From: Akebia trifoliata
Lineage: Eukaryota; Streptophyta; Magnoliopsida; Ranunculales; Lardizabalaceae
Direction of reading: 5' to 3'
Length of the DNA stretch: 64,000 nucleotides
Assembly (NCBI GenBank): GCA_017979445.1
Contig: JADQWC010000643.1
Coordinates: 1-64,000, forward strand
A program made the position numbers and the translations under genes. Below are positions 1 through 12,088 of this stretch, in pieces; the first letter of the stretch is position 1, and each line of letters starts with the position of its first letter. The notes beneath the pieces were generated by a model. That model did not search any database and was not told the origin of the DNA. It saw only the letters and a list, made by a program, of their open reading frames with translations.

Positions 1-3000
1 GCACCGCTCGAACCCCATTTTGATTTAAGTTTTATTTTTTTCAATGTTATTGAAAAATATGAATTTCATAGTTGGAAAAATGTTTTAATATTCAATGAAC
101 TCATATTGAGTTGATAAATATCAGAAAGTGAATATCTTTTTCGACAGATTGAAAACTGTGAAAATTAAAAAAAAAAATGAAACGATAAAATGTAAAAGCC
201 ACACCCGAGGGGTGATGTTTGCATTTTACATTGTAATGCTGTATGTAGGTTGGTGAAGGGATATCCAAGGATAATGATTGATTGTATATTTGTTTAAATT
301 CTGTTAGCACAGAGGTTCCAAAATCTGTTATTTATTTTAGACTGGGTGGCCACAGTTACATGGTAGGAAACTAAATATCTATTATCAACCTTGTATTGTT
401 AATTTTTCTTTTGTTTTCAAATGAAAATAATATATATATGTATCTATTTTGTAAGCTATTAAAGAGTTTGTGAATGCCTGAAGCGATAGTGTGTCATATC
501 ATCTGGAGTGGTGTACTATCCTAAGATGTACGGTAGGGACCACCAAGCTCATATGTGGTATAGGACACGTATGAGAGTGAAGTCATAACTGGAATCCAAA
601 TTTATTCCTCTCTATCTTTACTAGTAAACTTGTAATGTAAAGGTGGTCTTATACGAATGGATTGTATATTTAGGGAATCACATGCACGCCTGATAGGCAT
701 AGGCGAAAATAATTAGTCAGTGATCACTAACAATCTATAGTAGTCGAACATTTTGACACTTCGAATAGAGACCCATTGCTTACGGTCATGGTGAATGGCC
801 AGTCTAAGTTGAAAAAATGATCCCGCAAGTGTGGTAAACAGCGACCAGCCACAAAATCAGGAACTAATACTTTATTTTGAAACATCATGTCCCAACTGGG
901 AACCATCCAATCGTGAATCCTAGCTATTTAATTCCACTACTCTACCATTGTGTATTATATATTTGTTTCCTTATTTTAATATATAAAATGAAATGCATAT
1001 TTAATATTTTCATTTGGTCAATTAGATTTGTATAACAAGAAAATGTTATAGTGAGTACTGTTGGTTTTAAAATATTTAGTTGCTCATCCCTGGTTATATA
1101 TACCAGTTAATCGTAGTTTCTTCTATAAAACTTTGCATATTTTAAAATGATTCAGTATATTTATTCGTTCATATTAAGAGAGGTTATTGACAGAAATTGT
1201 TTGACTCCCTAATAGGTAACCATTATTACTCACAATTTCTTTCTCCATTTTTTAATTTCAAATCCGAAACTTGATGAAGTAGGTGTAGAACACGAGTAAG
1301 GACTATGTGGTAGGTTAGATAGACGACCAGAGCTCATTACCTGGTGAGTATTGGGGCTATACCCCCCTAGTGGTATCAATTCATCCAGGTAGTCTTATGG
1401 ATTTTATCTTGAGTGTTAGAACTTCTGTTAGAGTAAGGAATTTTGTATAATCTTGTATTTTGTTTGTCCTTCTGCACTCTGGTCTATCGTATGTTATTAG
1501 ATGTATATAAGCTTTCACTAATTATTATATTTTGTATGTATATGCAGGATATCGTGTATATCATTTATCAGGTGTAGGTTGATCGCCTTAAAATGCTAAC
1601 ATAAATAGAGGAGACCATATCGAAATTTTGAGGCGCCACCTAGTGCCTCGATATCTGACATGGGGCTTTGTGTTAGTATTTGGTGGGGCACTACAACTTT
1701 AGTTTTCTTTTAAATTCTTCCATTCTTCAAACAAAGTCCCTTGGTTAAATTTGTCCCCACTTGAGCGTAATTGTTATCCTAACTTCATCTTGTTTGAGCT
1801 AAACTAAGGTGGATTACCATTATGTCCCCCAAGTCTATCCTTAATCTTAGAAGGTTCTTTGAAATTTTACCAAGTTTCATGATTTTTGACAATTTTGGCC
1901 AACCTATAGATTTCTCTAGAACTTGTGAGCAAAGATTAGATTAACCCTAAGTTGTTAGGGAATTAATTGGGCTAAATGACTTTAATGTGCAAAATACCAA
2001 TCCATATTTACAAGCCATCTAACTTCGTTATCTAGGATTTGACCTAAAGTCAAAGACTTAGGACCTTTTTACCATCCTCAAAGAATTCTCTAGAAACTAT
2101 AGCCTTTTACTATCTTATCCTCTTGATCATTATGATTAGTGAGATGTATAGGTGAGTAAAAGACCATCAAGGTTAAGGAGAGGAGAGGTAATTTGGGTTT
2201 TCTCTAGAGATTTTGTTGAAAATATTGGGAACCCTAGAGTTTAAAATAAGTTTATTATTATGACTAAAATAAAGTAGGGTAAATACCCCAAGTGTAGGGT
2301 TGTGGCAAAGTAGTAGAATCTCAAGAGTCCGAGGTTGATCCTCGGGGATTATGTAAAAATTGAATTAAAACATAGATAGGGTGGAAAAAGATTTGACCTA
2401 AACTATTAAAAAGATGATTTTTCACACTATCGTATCGAGTAAAAATTAAAAGATTTAAAACAAAAATTAAAAAACGATAAGGCATTGAGGATCCACTTAA
2501 AAATCATAAATTTATTCATTCAACATATTTTTCTTGGTTATGTTCAAGTAAAGATTCTCCCTAAACGGATGATATAACAATTAAATCAAAAAATTATTTT
2601 ATAAAATATAAGGTTGCCACGTGTTGTAGATTCATATACCACAAGGATTCCTTAAGTAATCAATGTAACAATCACTTTCGCAAGCATCTCGACTGTATTT
2701 AGCGAATGTAGCAAGCCCTTAAATCGCTAAGTTAACCCTAGTGGACAATTTTAATTCATGAGGATTTGTAGAAAATATACCCACAAAATTCAAAATAACT
2801 TTGAATTAAAATTATTAAAATCAAAATTTATATTGAAAATCATAGGTCAATTATGGTTTATCAGTTGTTTTGAAGTAATACTTGGTATAAAATCCCAATT
2901 CTTATTTCTCAATGACAAAACTTAGATTTTAAATTGACATTTAAAAAAATAGTAATTCTAACTTGGAATATTTAGAAATACAATTTCTTAGAGTGATCTC

Positions 3001-4258
3001 GAAAACACATTCAATTTAACCAGGAATAGTGGGATTAACTTAGGGTTTAATTCAAAACTTAACATCTTGTTTGGGTAGTAAGAAGTGTGGATGTTCAGTT
3101 TAATACCTTTAAGGGGTTTTATCTATGATATTCCAGTATACTCACATTTTTACACTTGATGGCTTTCACTCTACTGAAACCTTAAACTCTTTAACTTTGA
3201 ATATTTGATTCTTCATTTCTTTCTCGTTTTAAGGGATCTTTTTCTTTTCTTTCTCTTTTACTTTTTTTTCTATTCCTTTTTCACTATTTTTCCCAATCTT
3301 GTCACGTCAAGGTAGTTGATTGAGTTTGTCACGCGAGGTAGTCGGATTATTACGATTCTAATTGTTATCCTAAATATTGTATGCATGCGTGATTGTTTTT
3401 AGTTCTAGGCATTTCCACTAAATAAAAAATTAGCTTAAGATTTTATTTATGTGATTAACATAGGAAAATCAAAAACATTAAACATACTTAAAAAAGAAGA
3501 ATAAATAATTAGATATCTTATACATGCTTATTAAGAAAAACTAGGCATTAAAATAAAGCTTATAAAAATTCCTAAAAGTTTTACTTTTCAATAGAAACTA
3601 AAAAAAAAAGGGTATTAAACACAACCAAAGAAAGCGGGAAAAAGTAAATAATTTTCGTTGGATTAACTCTCAGTTCAGCGGAAATATGACTTGGGCGTTG
3701 ATGAGTTTTTGTGCATGAGGATGCATATTTTTTTCATTCACAATTTTTTTATATAACTTAGAACTAGATATAAATATAAATTAATTATTCTAAAAATATT
3801 GTTAGATATTCATTCATACATGAACATCGAGTAAATTCTCAAATAATTATCAAAACTCTCAAAAATATCAAAAATTTATTGGTAGAGCTATCACATAATT
3901 TTGACAAATCATTATCAAAGTGCCAACACTTGTAATACTTTCGGAATAAATAAAAATTCATGTAGTTATTTGGGAAATTTCCAATGAAATAAGGGGTAAT
4001 TATGAAAATACAAACCTTTAATAAATAACATTTTTAATAAAAGATAATATTTTTCTAAAATTGTTAAAACAAATGCTGGATGCTAACTTCTACCAGCGTT
4101 AGTAGTTATTTCTATGGTTTAATTCCAAAAATACCGTACTTTTTTTTTGCCGACCTTAAAATGTATAATTTTTGGTAATGTTGTTATTTTACTTATTTTG
4201 TCTGTTGTATATTATCTTTTACTATTACTATTATAATGAGAGAAGGCGGAGTAGAAGT
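1..4258. other. AT-rich region, no gene recognised
   Basis: I see no coding region that resembles a known family here; the open frames are short and low in complexity. From about 2275 the text has a stretch (dry paraphrase: 'numbered' intergenic sequence around a GGTTGATCCTCGGGG core) that looks like a dispersed plant repeat seen at the ends of gypsy elements, but I cannot name the family. A pyrimidine-rich tract lies at 3235-3300. The whole stretch is most likely decayed transposon sequence. Confidence 0.4.
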
Positions 4259-4259
4259 G

Positions 4260-4460
4260 GTTTGTCACCAAATTTGAGTAGTAAAAAATGATCCCATTTT
4301 TCAATCTAAATTTAATTTAATGATGGTCATTTTAGCCAAAACTCAAAAAATTGCAACCCACAAACCCTGAAGCTTTTTGCTTAGTTTTCAAAATTACAAA
4401 GCTATCATTTTTTATTGTCTAATATAAAAAACCCTTTATCCTTATCTTTACTATTATACT
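4260..4460. repeat. Diverged direct repeat, copy 1
   Basis: About 195 bp beginning near 'caccaaatttgagta' recur in the same orientation at 5683-5875. Shared landmarks in the same order include 'attgcaaccca', 'cctgaagc/ccttgaagc' and 'caaaattacaaag'. The two copies lie on either side of the hAT-like element at 4483-5245. This is a duplicated non-coding segment of unknown origin. Confidence 0.7.
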
Positions 4461-4482
4461 AAGAGAAGGCATATTAGAACTC

Positions 4483-5245
4483 AAGGGGTGTCGATGGGTA
4501 CCCAATTACCAAATGTACGCAAAATCGATTAATCGATTTTGGGTTACTATGAGATAGCCGATTAATTTTCTGATTGGTTATGGGTAGTAATATTAAGAAT
4601 CGGGTACCCATTGGATAAATGGGTAAATAGGGTGTTTTTTAAAAAATAAAATTATTTAAGAGGATTCTTATATTTATTATATAGTAATATAATTAATTAA
4701 TAGTAATTAATAAGAAATATTTCAATATTTAATATCTTCTCAAATAAATAACGTAATTATCAAGTGCCAACCGTTTCTATTTTCTATTCCCTTCTTTCCT
4801 TGCGTTTTAACATCAAAGAATAACAAAGTGCAATCATATGCTGACATGTTAGATTTTTCTCATCTTTAATCTTTTTAAAGTTTGAAACACCCCGTTCAAA
4901 GTTCAAATAGTACAAATAAATAGAAGTTTGACTAGCCTTACTACGTTGGTAAGGATTTCACCCTTGCTAAGGATCCTTGGTCTCATCTTGTGACATTAAA
5001 AAAACATGATATGATGATTTAGGGTTGTAGAGGACAAAATTCTATGAATTTTGAAAAAAAAAAACATTAAAAAAAAAGTTAATTTTAGATTAACGAGTAC
5101 CCGATGGGCATCAGGTATTTGTTGGGTCGCTTCTAATTCCAATGGTTTCACCCCGAAACGAAATCCATCGAAATCGATCTTCAAGTTGGGGTTTGGTTCT
5201 TGGCATACATGGAACCAACCCAAACACGACCCATTGACACCCCTA
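4483..5245. mobile_element. Non-autonomous hAT-like element
   Basis: The left end reads aggggtgtcgatgggt. The right end, read on the other strand, is aggggtgtcaatgggt, so the terminal inverted repeats match at 15 of 16 bases. The G(T/A)GTCAATGGG type of terminus is common in plant hAT elements. The 8-bp flanks (tagaactc on the left, tagaagtg on the right) agree at six positions, consistent with a decayed 8-bp target duplication. The 763-bp interior has no transposase ORF, so it is non-autonomous. Confidence 0.6.
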
Positions 5246-5682
5246 AGTAGAAGTGGTTGGACCTAAGTTAACTAGTTCATTATTAAGGAACCAAACGGCT
5301 TGAACTGATTCATAGTGCGATTTGCTCTTAGTTCGTGAAATACAACGAACCAGACAAACTTCATTATTTTATGTTAATTTTTGCACCCTTCCACATATTG
5401 ATAGTATATGAGATACTCTCTAAGTTTTCAAAGTAATTGCATGTTCCTTTAACCTTCCTCTTTATTAATTGACTAATGGAATGACTAAATACCCTCATTT
5501 TCAACTTGGAAATAGAAATTTCTACCATCTTCAAAATCTTTTTTGTGCTACTCATCGCTTCAACATTCAAATACCCTTATCCCTGTTTACCCTTACGAAT
5601 TGGGTTTGTTTTTCATTGACGAACCATGAACCGTGATCTCGAATTCAAACTGAGTGAACCCACAAATTAGGTAACAAAGGGT

Positions 5683-5875
5683 TGGACACCAAATTTGAGT
5701 GATCATAAATGTCCCACTTTTCTATCTAAATTTGAAATAATCAAAATCATTTTCATCATAAACCCAGAAAATTGCAACCCAAAAACCTTGAAGCACGTTA
5801 CTTAGATTTCAAAATTACAAAGATATCCTTTTTTACTAATAATCTACGAAAACTTTTTAATCAATATTTTTAATT
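5683..5875. repeat. Diverged direct repeat, copy 2
   Basis: Second copy of the segment at 4260-4460, in the same orientation, with many substitutions and small indels. No coding potential is visible. Confidence 0.7.
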
Positions 5876-5975
5876 AGAAATAAGCCCTTTTGATAGATGT
5901 ATGTTTGCACATGCTACCTTTAGTTTGTTAATAATTGTTTTTTTTTTAAGTTTATTGTCAATTATAGTAATTGTT

Positions 5976-5987
5976 AATCATATATAT

Positions 5988-6028
<41 letters not shown>
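5976..6028. repeat. (AT)n microsatellite
   Basis: An almost uninterrupted AT dinucleotide run with one phase slip near 5998. Confidence 0.95.
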
Positions 6029-6029
<1 letters not shown>

Positions 6030-6205
6030 TTTCTTATCAACTATAATTGTCTTAGTTACACTTTAAAAAAATTGAATCTTAACTTGATCCATGACTTGGT
6101 TCAAGATCCTAATTATAAGGTAAGAGAAGAAACAAAACCATTGAATCAAATCATTTAAATAAATAAATAAAAAAAGAATTAAAACAAACATAAATTAATG
6201 CTTAT

Positions 6206-8122
6206 TGTAGACACCTGAATTTGAACGACCCCCCACTCGAAAGGGCAAAAAAATATCAGAGTTTCAATAAAAATTAGTCGATAGGCATAAAAGGCCCAAT
6301 TCATCGAAATGAAATGCTTTAATCGAACCAAAGGCCCCTAAGATCCCCTAAGGGACTAGAGAACCTATAAAAGGGGACTTAACCTACCCCACCTTCACCG
6401 CCCCGCTCTCAAAACTAAAAACACCCGATTTTTAATAAGATTCACCAATGGGCCTAAAAAGCCTGATTTGCCAACACGTGGCATTGTGATCAATCCAATA
6501 TTTTCAAAAACCTCAAAAAAATAAATAAAATAAAAAAAAATGAGACTTGGGACACCTATCATTTTCTTTACCCTCACCGCTCCATCTCCGAGACCAAAAA
6601 TACCCCAAGCCTATCTACGGCCCACCAACTTTCAATTTTCTAAAATCAATCTCTCACCTCCCCTCCCCTAACCTAAGTTCAACCCCATTTTACCTAAACC
6701 CTAAAACCTACCCACTATAAAAAATCCAATCCAAAATGACCCCAACCAGTTCCTATAACCAAAAAATCCTCCTAAAATCCAAGCCAGCACTATTAAGCCT
6801 AAACTCATATCCAATACATATCTAACCCATAACCCTAACCCACAAGCCACAAGCCACATCAAATCAATCATCACTTTTTCATAAAAAATGACACATGTCA
6901 TCACCCCATCTTACCTCCCTCATCCCCAACCTATCCCATCACCTTTTCTCTAAACATCATCTACCCACACCACTAACCAATACCTCCCCCTAATCTACCC
7001 TCATCATTCCCTACAAAACCCACATTTACAATCTAAACCCACACCCCTTCTTTCAAATCAAACACTCATACTCTCCCATCAATTCATCTCAACCCTTCAT
7101 TTTCACCCATTTTAACACATGGCATCATCTCCCACACCCTCCCAAAATATCATCAACCACCCTCTTACACCCCCCATTATCTCAAATCCAAACACTACTC
7201 CCCAAATACTCAACCCATCCATCACTCTCTTACACCCCATCCTTACCATTTATTATCCTTCACCTAATACTCAACCTAAATAGGTTAAAAGATCCAACCC
7301 ATTTGGGTTGTAAAACAACTCATTTAACCTTCTTACACAAATACCCTCCAAACCCTTCTAATTTACCCCTACCTTTCTCTTAAACCCCACACTATTCTAC
7401 CATTCCTCATCATTTCACCCAACTTTACCCATAAAAACAACTCCCAAACTCTATAAAACCTCCCTCATCCTCAACTCTCACTACCTAATGAAAATTTGAA
7501 AAAAAATTTATCTAAAAAATTCTCTACTCTCAACTCACCTCAACTTTCAACCCTTAATACTCAACTCTTAATTTTCTCTTAACTCTTAACTCTCTCAAGC
7601 AAGTCAAGGAAAGTCAAAGAAGGTTAAGAAGAACAAGGTGGGCTTTGGACAAGAATCACTCCCCACTTCCCACTTCTACTTCTCCCCTTCTCTACACCTA
7701 CACATATACCATCAATGGCTTGAACCATCAAAGGGCCCATTTTTCAATAAGGATGCCCTCAATGGTTTGAATCAATATTAAAATCCCTCATACTTGAGGG
7801 TACATATTGGATTTTTTAATTTTCTTTTATTTTATTTTATTTTAAAAATATAGATCGAATTCGAGGTTACCATCATGGTGGATGGAGTAGGGTGCCTAAC
7901 ACCTTTCCTACTCCATAAAATGAGCCCCCTTACCTAAAATCAAAAGTTTGACCAAATGAGCCATATTTGTACGAGAATCACCAAAATGCCAAAATTGATA
8001 TATTTTTCAAAAAAATGTAATCCGGGTGACCATCCACACCCATTTTAAATATGAATGGTGGCGACTCCAAAATCACCCAAAGTGGATGATATATTTAAAA
8101 TTGAATAAATCATGTGTTCACA
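6206..8122 (+). repeat. 5' LTR of element A
   Basis: It begins tgtagacacctgaattt, matching the starts of the minus-strand LTRs ending at 18743 and 43182. A TATA box (TATAAAA) lies at 7452-7458. The R/U5 region has the 'ggtgcctaacacctt' and 'tggcgactcc' landmarks that all gypsy LTRs in this window share. The end is placed at ...tgttcaca because a primer-site-like gactactccactggg follows. About 900 bp of U3 (6600-7500) is almost free of G. cttat (6201-6205) is the likely left target site, but the partner is lost. Confidence 0.8.
7452..7458 (+). promoter_or_regulatory. TATA box in LTR of element A
   Basis: TATAAAA followed by a pyrimidine-rich stretch, at a position in the LTR like that of the TATA boxes of the other LTRs here. 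It presumably drives the element's transcript. Confidence 0.55.
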
Positions 8123-10161
8123 GTTTTGACTACTCCACTGGGAAAGGAAGGTTCTACCCTTCTGTCAACTTGACCATTTTGAAAAAAAATACAAAATATT
8201 CTTATTTACAAAACTAACATTATTTGTTGTATTTGTTGTGTTTGTTGTTAAGGTGGGTTTATTTTTCTTTATTTACTCCCTTTAGTTTAAAAAAATCGAT
8301 TTTTTTTATTTAGTTACCCAATTATATTTCTTTTAAGCATGCATATCATTAAAAAAAAACAAAGAAAATGAAAAAAATATTTTTTTTTGGCCCGAGCCAA
8401 AAACCAGAGGCAATGTGCCTAAAAAAGAATAAAACCGGCTATAACGTTTTAGTCCGATCTCTGATTAACCATTATAGAATATCGATTTGGGGTAGAAAGA
8501 AATTTTCTTTCAAATGTGACAAAGTCTACAAGATTTTGACAAGTCAAAATCGATTTTTGGGTTCGTTTACTATCGTTTCTGCAAACATTTCTGTTTGACG
8601 TCTTGTAGGGATACAAAATGAGTAAAAAAAAAAAACATAAGAAATTTTTGGCCCAAGACAAAAAATCAGAGGCAATGTACCTCAAAATGAAAACAAAAAA
8701 ATAAAATAATAAAAAAAATTGCTCAGTTTGTTCCTTACGTCAGTCTTGACAACTTTCCTCTTGTACTTCATTTTTGTTTTAAGTTTTAAAGCTTCAAAGG
8801 ATCAAACATATCACTTTTTTGTTAAACTTATGGCGTACCGCTCGTCACTTTTTGATTGATCAAAATGGAAATTGAAAGCGATCATCGGTTGAACCATAAA
8901 AAATTAAAAAAAAAAGGGAAGTCCTTTTATGTTAGTCCATTCATTAAAAAAAATGAAAAAAAAAATTTTGATTGGTCGATGCTTAACCATGAATGTGCTA
9001 TCTTTGTTGACTAATTATCTAAAAAGTCATGGTTTTTATAGATATATTTTCAATGTGCTTACTTGATCTTAATGCGGAGGTAATGGATTTTGTATCCTTT
9101 AAGGCATCCATGTATGAATGGTTTGATTTGGCCCACGGGTCCATTCATCTGGAAAATACCCCGGGCACACCCCATCCTATTTGCACATACCACTAACACT
9201 TTTACTTTATTGCATTGCACGCTTGCATGTCCTTAATAGCCAATGTGGCACTAATGCATGGCTAGGTTTCCTTGGAGATGTGATGTCATTCATGAAAATT
9301 ACAACTCCAGTCACGTACTGTAAGGTATATAAAATTGGGGCATCAGTACTATTTGATCAGGTGATTTTAAAAGGTATATCGATGTACCTATGCTGGAGCG
9401 ACCTAAGCCTTTATTCTATTGTAAGTCACACGGTCACATGCCCGGAATAGACGACGTCTATTTTATACGAGAGGTGACTTAAGAGTTCCCTTGCTCAGTA
9501 TTGTGTGCCACCTCTCAACTGTGGATTAAACTGGCTATTTTTGACTTCAGAGATTGTGAGTTGGAATCCTCGATTATCACCTATACGATATATCAAACCA
9601 AGTCACCACGTACCGTCTGATTGAGTACGCTCGAGAGGTATATAGGTGCACTTGGGAAATGGTGGCTAGATAAATTGCATTGCACATAGTAAACCTAGAG
9701 TCTAAAAACCTTCCTATAGGTCACAACTCAAACTTATCGTGGGTGTTCCCGGGTTGTTTTTCAGAAATGGATATTACAAATTAGTGAGATCAGGAACTTA
9801 CGATTTTATCTTCAAGATAATTAAATCATTTGTTTAATCTGGTTCAAAACTACTATATCAATGGGTGCACCAACCCAATAAAGAATCCATTTTAAATATG
9901 GTAATGATGCACAATGATCCAGTTCATCTTGGTTTAACAATCATGATGGGCTGAAACATTTAAGTTGAAATGGCATTCAAGTTTTTTTCTCTAATTCGGG
10001 TCCTAACCCATTTCAAAAGAAGAAAAATATTTTTGAAAAGAAAAGAAAAGGAAAAATGATTTACAAAAGATTTATTGTTTGTACAAAAAATAATGACTTA
10101 TAAAGATATGTTTTGCATAGACCTTGGAAATGTACTGAAATATTTTTTTTGTTAACTCAGG
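8123..10161 (+). other. Primer-site-like sequence and 5' leader of element A
   Basis: The first bases (gttttgactactccactggg) resemble the TGGCGACTCCGCTGGGG primer binding site of element C, but are degraded. A 45-bp motif containing 'cagaggcaatgt' occurs twice (8383-8427 and 8645-8690). From about 9120 to 9775 the leader aligns with 47020-47830 of element C and with the reverse strand of 28935-29750 in element B. A lacks an internal piece of roughly 150-200 bp that B and C have. ORF1 follows directly after a 'ttaactcag|g' acceptor-like site. Confidence 0.65.
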
Positions 10162-11336
10162 ATGCTAGCTGTAGGTAATAACCCAATCGATCAGTTGGTC
10201 AAAACAACCATTACCGAGATGCACACCGTAGAGAAATTCAACTTTGGAAAATTCATGTTGAGATGTGCCTTGTACTTCCACGAGTTTGAGATAGATTGGA
10301 ACCTTTTGAGTGCTATGGCTAATCTTTGGAACCCTTATTTTCACATCTTCCACATTGGGCATATGCACTTGTATCCTACCCATGAAGATTATTGCGGTAA
10401 CATGGGAATATTTACTTCAGGTCCTCTAGTCAGGCCTTCAATGAAGACAGGATATTCTGATAACTTCGCCACAGGCCTAAACATTTCAAAAGAAGAAATC
10501 AAGGCCTTAGTTCGTAACAGGAGATTGGATTTAGTACCCTTACTGAGTCCATACCACTCCCGCAGTCATCCCATCAATGTAAAACAAGAAGCCTGGCGAG
10601 TTACTAGAGACTATTGGTTATGTTTAGGGATCTTAGCCAAGTACATACTGACCTCCAAAAGTGAGGGTCAAATTGTCTCTGAGTCCTTCATATACATAGC
10701 TTCCCAACTCTCTAAAAAAGCCAACCCTATACCTCTCATTTTAGTTGAAACCTTCTCAGGTTTAGATGCTATAAAAATGGTGAGGGAAGGGGTTTCAAAT
10801 GAATCTCTCACCTACTTTATATGTGACTTTGCGACCGTCTTAAAATTATGGATATTCCTTCAATTCTCGAGTATAAGTCAGAGCACTTTTCCAAAAGAAA
10901 CATGTTAGTACGTCACAACTCAGTCAAGGCCTGGAGTAAATTGTTGGATTCTCGTCTTGCCCGTCATATTGGTTTGAGATGCCCTTGGTGGATGGCTGAC
11001 TACCATATTTTAGGTATCAAAGGATCCTATTATGTCCATTTGATCGGGCTGGAGGAGACATCTTTTTACCAACCTACCTTGATCCCAGAACAATACGGAG
11101 TACCTATAGAGTTTTCGCTGCCTCAACACAAAGAATTCTTTCCTCCCGAACCATTGACTGAAAAGTTAGTGCATCTCATTGAGAAGGCCTGGAACAAGTG
11201 CACCTTAGGATATCCAGATGGATTAGCAACGTTTAAAGAGCTAGTCGTTAGAACCAAGAGAAACAAGCCTAATTGTCCTAACAATCTTGATGACGATCAA
11301 AACAAAGCCAAGCGTCCATGTAAAAAAATAATCTAA
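10162..11336 (+). pseudogene. Element A ORF1, DUF7745/plant-mobile-domain-like, frameshifted
   Basis: This is the extra ORF that Ogre-type gypsy elements carry upstream of gag; its molecular function is unknown. About 390 codons are spread over two frames (10162-10908, then 10848-11336), so at least one frameshift is present. In the second frame a TGA also replaces the TGG that element C has. The start is the ATG of MLAVGNNPIDQL, conserved in all three copies. Visible blocks are FEIDWNLL, a W-N-P-Y-x-H-I-F segment, a P-T-H-E-D-Y segment, SGPLVRPS, and late CPWWM and LTEKLVHLIEKAWN. The W..P..H.F then L.PT.E(D/E) spacing resembles the plant mobile domain/DUF7745 group. The tail is basic (KAKRPCKK). 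I infer no enzyme activity. Confidence 0.7.
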
Positions 11337-11692
11337 GTCAGAGTTATTAAAAGTTGTTATTCAATGAAAATCTTATTTGTCAATCATTTTCAATAGTTCA
11401 ATAAAATTATTTTCCTTTAGTTTTTGTGTGAATAATCATTGCATAAATAAATTATTTAATGGGTTGGTGTACAAAATTCAATCTCAGAATTCACCAAAAT
11501 GTTATCAAAGGAGTAACACAGAAATTAATAATCCACCTCAAATGGGTCCACAACCCATATCCATCTCAGATTGGATCCACAACACATATCCGATTTTGAA
11601 TCAAGCCCATGACTTATCAGTGATCTAACAAAGATGACAACCAATCAAACAATTCAACTTGTTTCAATTAAATTTACTTCTACAAAATGTCA

Positions 11693-12050
11693 TACCGACT
11701 CTGTGTCGATGCCAGCTCCGGCTGATGTAATTCTTTTTCAAAAATATTCGTCTGACTCGATGTCAATGCCAGCCCCATGCTGATGAAATTCCCTTTTCAA
11801 AATATTTACTAACTCTGTGTTGATGCCAGCTTTGTGCTGATGTAATCACTTTTTAATTATACCGATTCCGTGTCGATGCTAGCTCCGGCTGATGTAATTT
11901 TTTTTTAAAATGTTCTACCGACTCCGTATCGATGCCAGCTCTGGCTGATATAATTCTTTCTCAAAATGTTCTTCCAACTCTGTGTTGATGCCGGCTCCAT
12001 GCTGATGTAATTTTTTTTTCTCAAACGATCTAGCTCCGCGCTGATGAACC
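11693..12050 (+). repeat. Tandem repeat, unit about 50-60 bp, six to seven copies
   Basis: The core 'gatgccagctccggctgatg' recurs at about 11705, 11765, 11822, 11870, 11926, 11982 and (truncated) 12030, separated by T-rich linkers. Copies are diverged. Arrays of this kind are typical of the variable 3' untranslated part of Tat-lineage elements. Confidence 0.85.
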
Positions 12051-12088
12051 ACATTTTTTTTACCTAACTAAAATTTTCCTTTTAGGTG

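Larger units (their letters stand above)
6206..12050 (+). mobile_element. Element A: truncated Tat/Ogre-like LTR retrotransposon
   Basis: From 5' to 3' this holds an LTR (6206-8122), a primer-site-like sequence, a leader shared with elements B and C (about 9120-9775), an ORF1 (10162-11336) and a tandem repeat (11693-12050). No gag, protease, reverse transcriptase, RNase H, integrase or matching 3' LTR follows. The sequence switches to an unrelated Grande-type 3' end near 12060-12090. It is a deletion derivative or a recombinant. Homology to element C continues past ORF1 to about 11550. Confidence 0.75.

Noticed and set aside
6826..6842. Interstitial telomere repeat (aaccctaaccc)
   Set aside because: Only about two units within a C-rich LTR; composition is enough to explain it.
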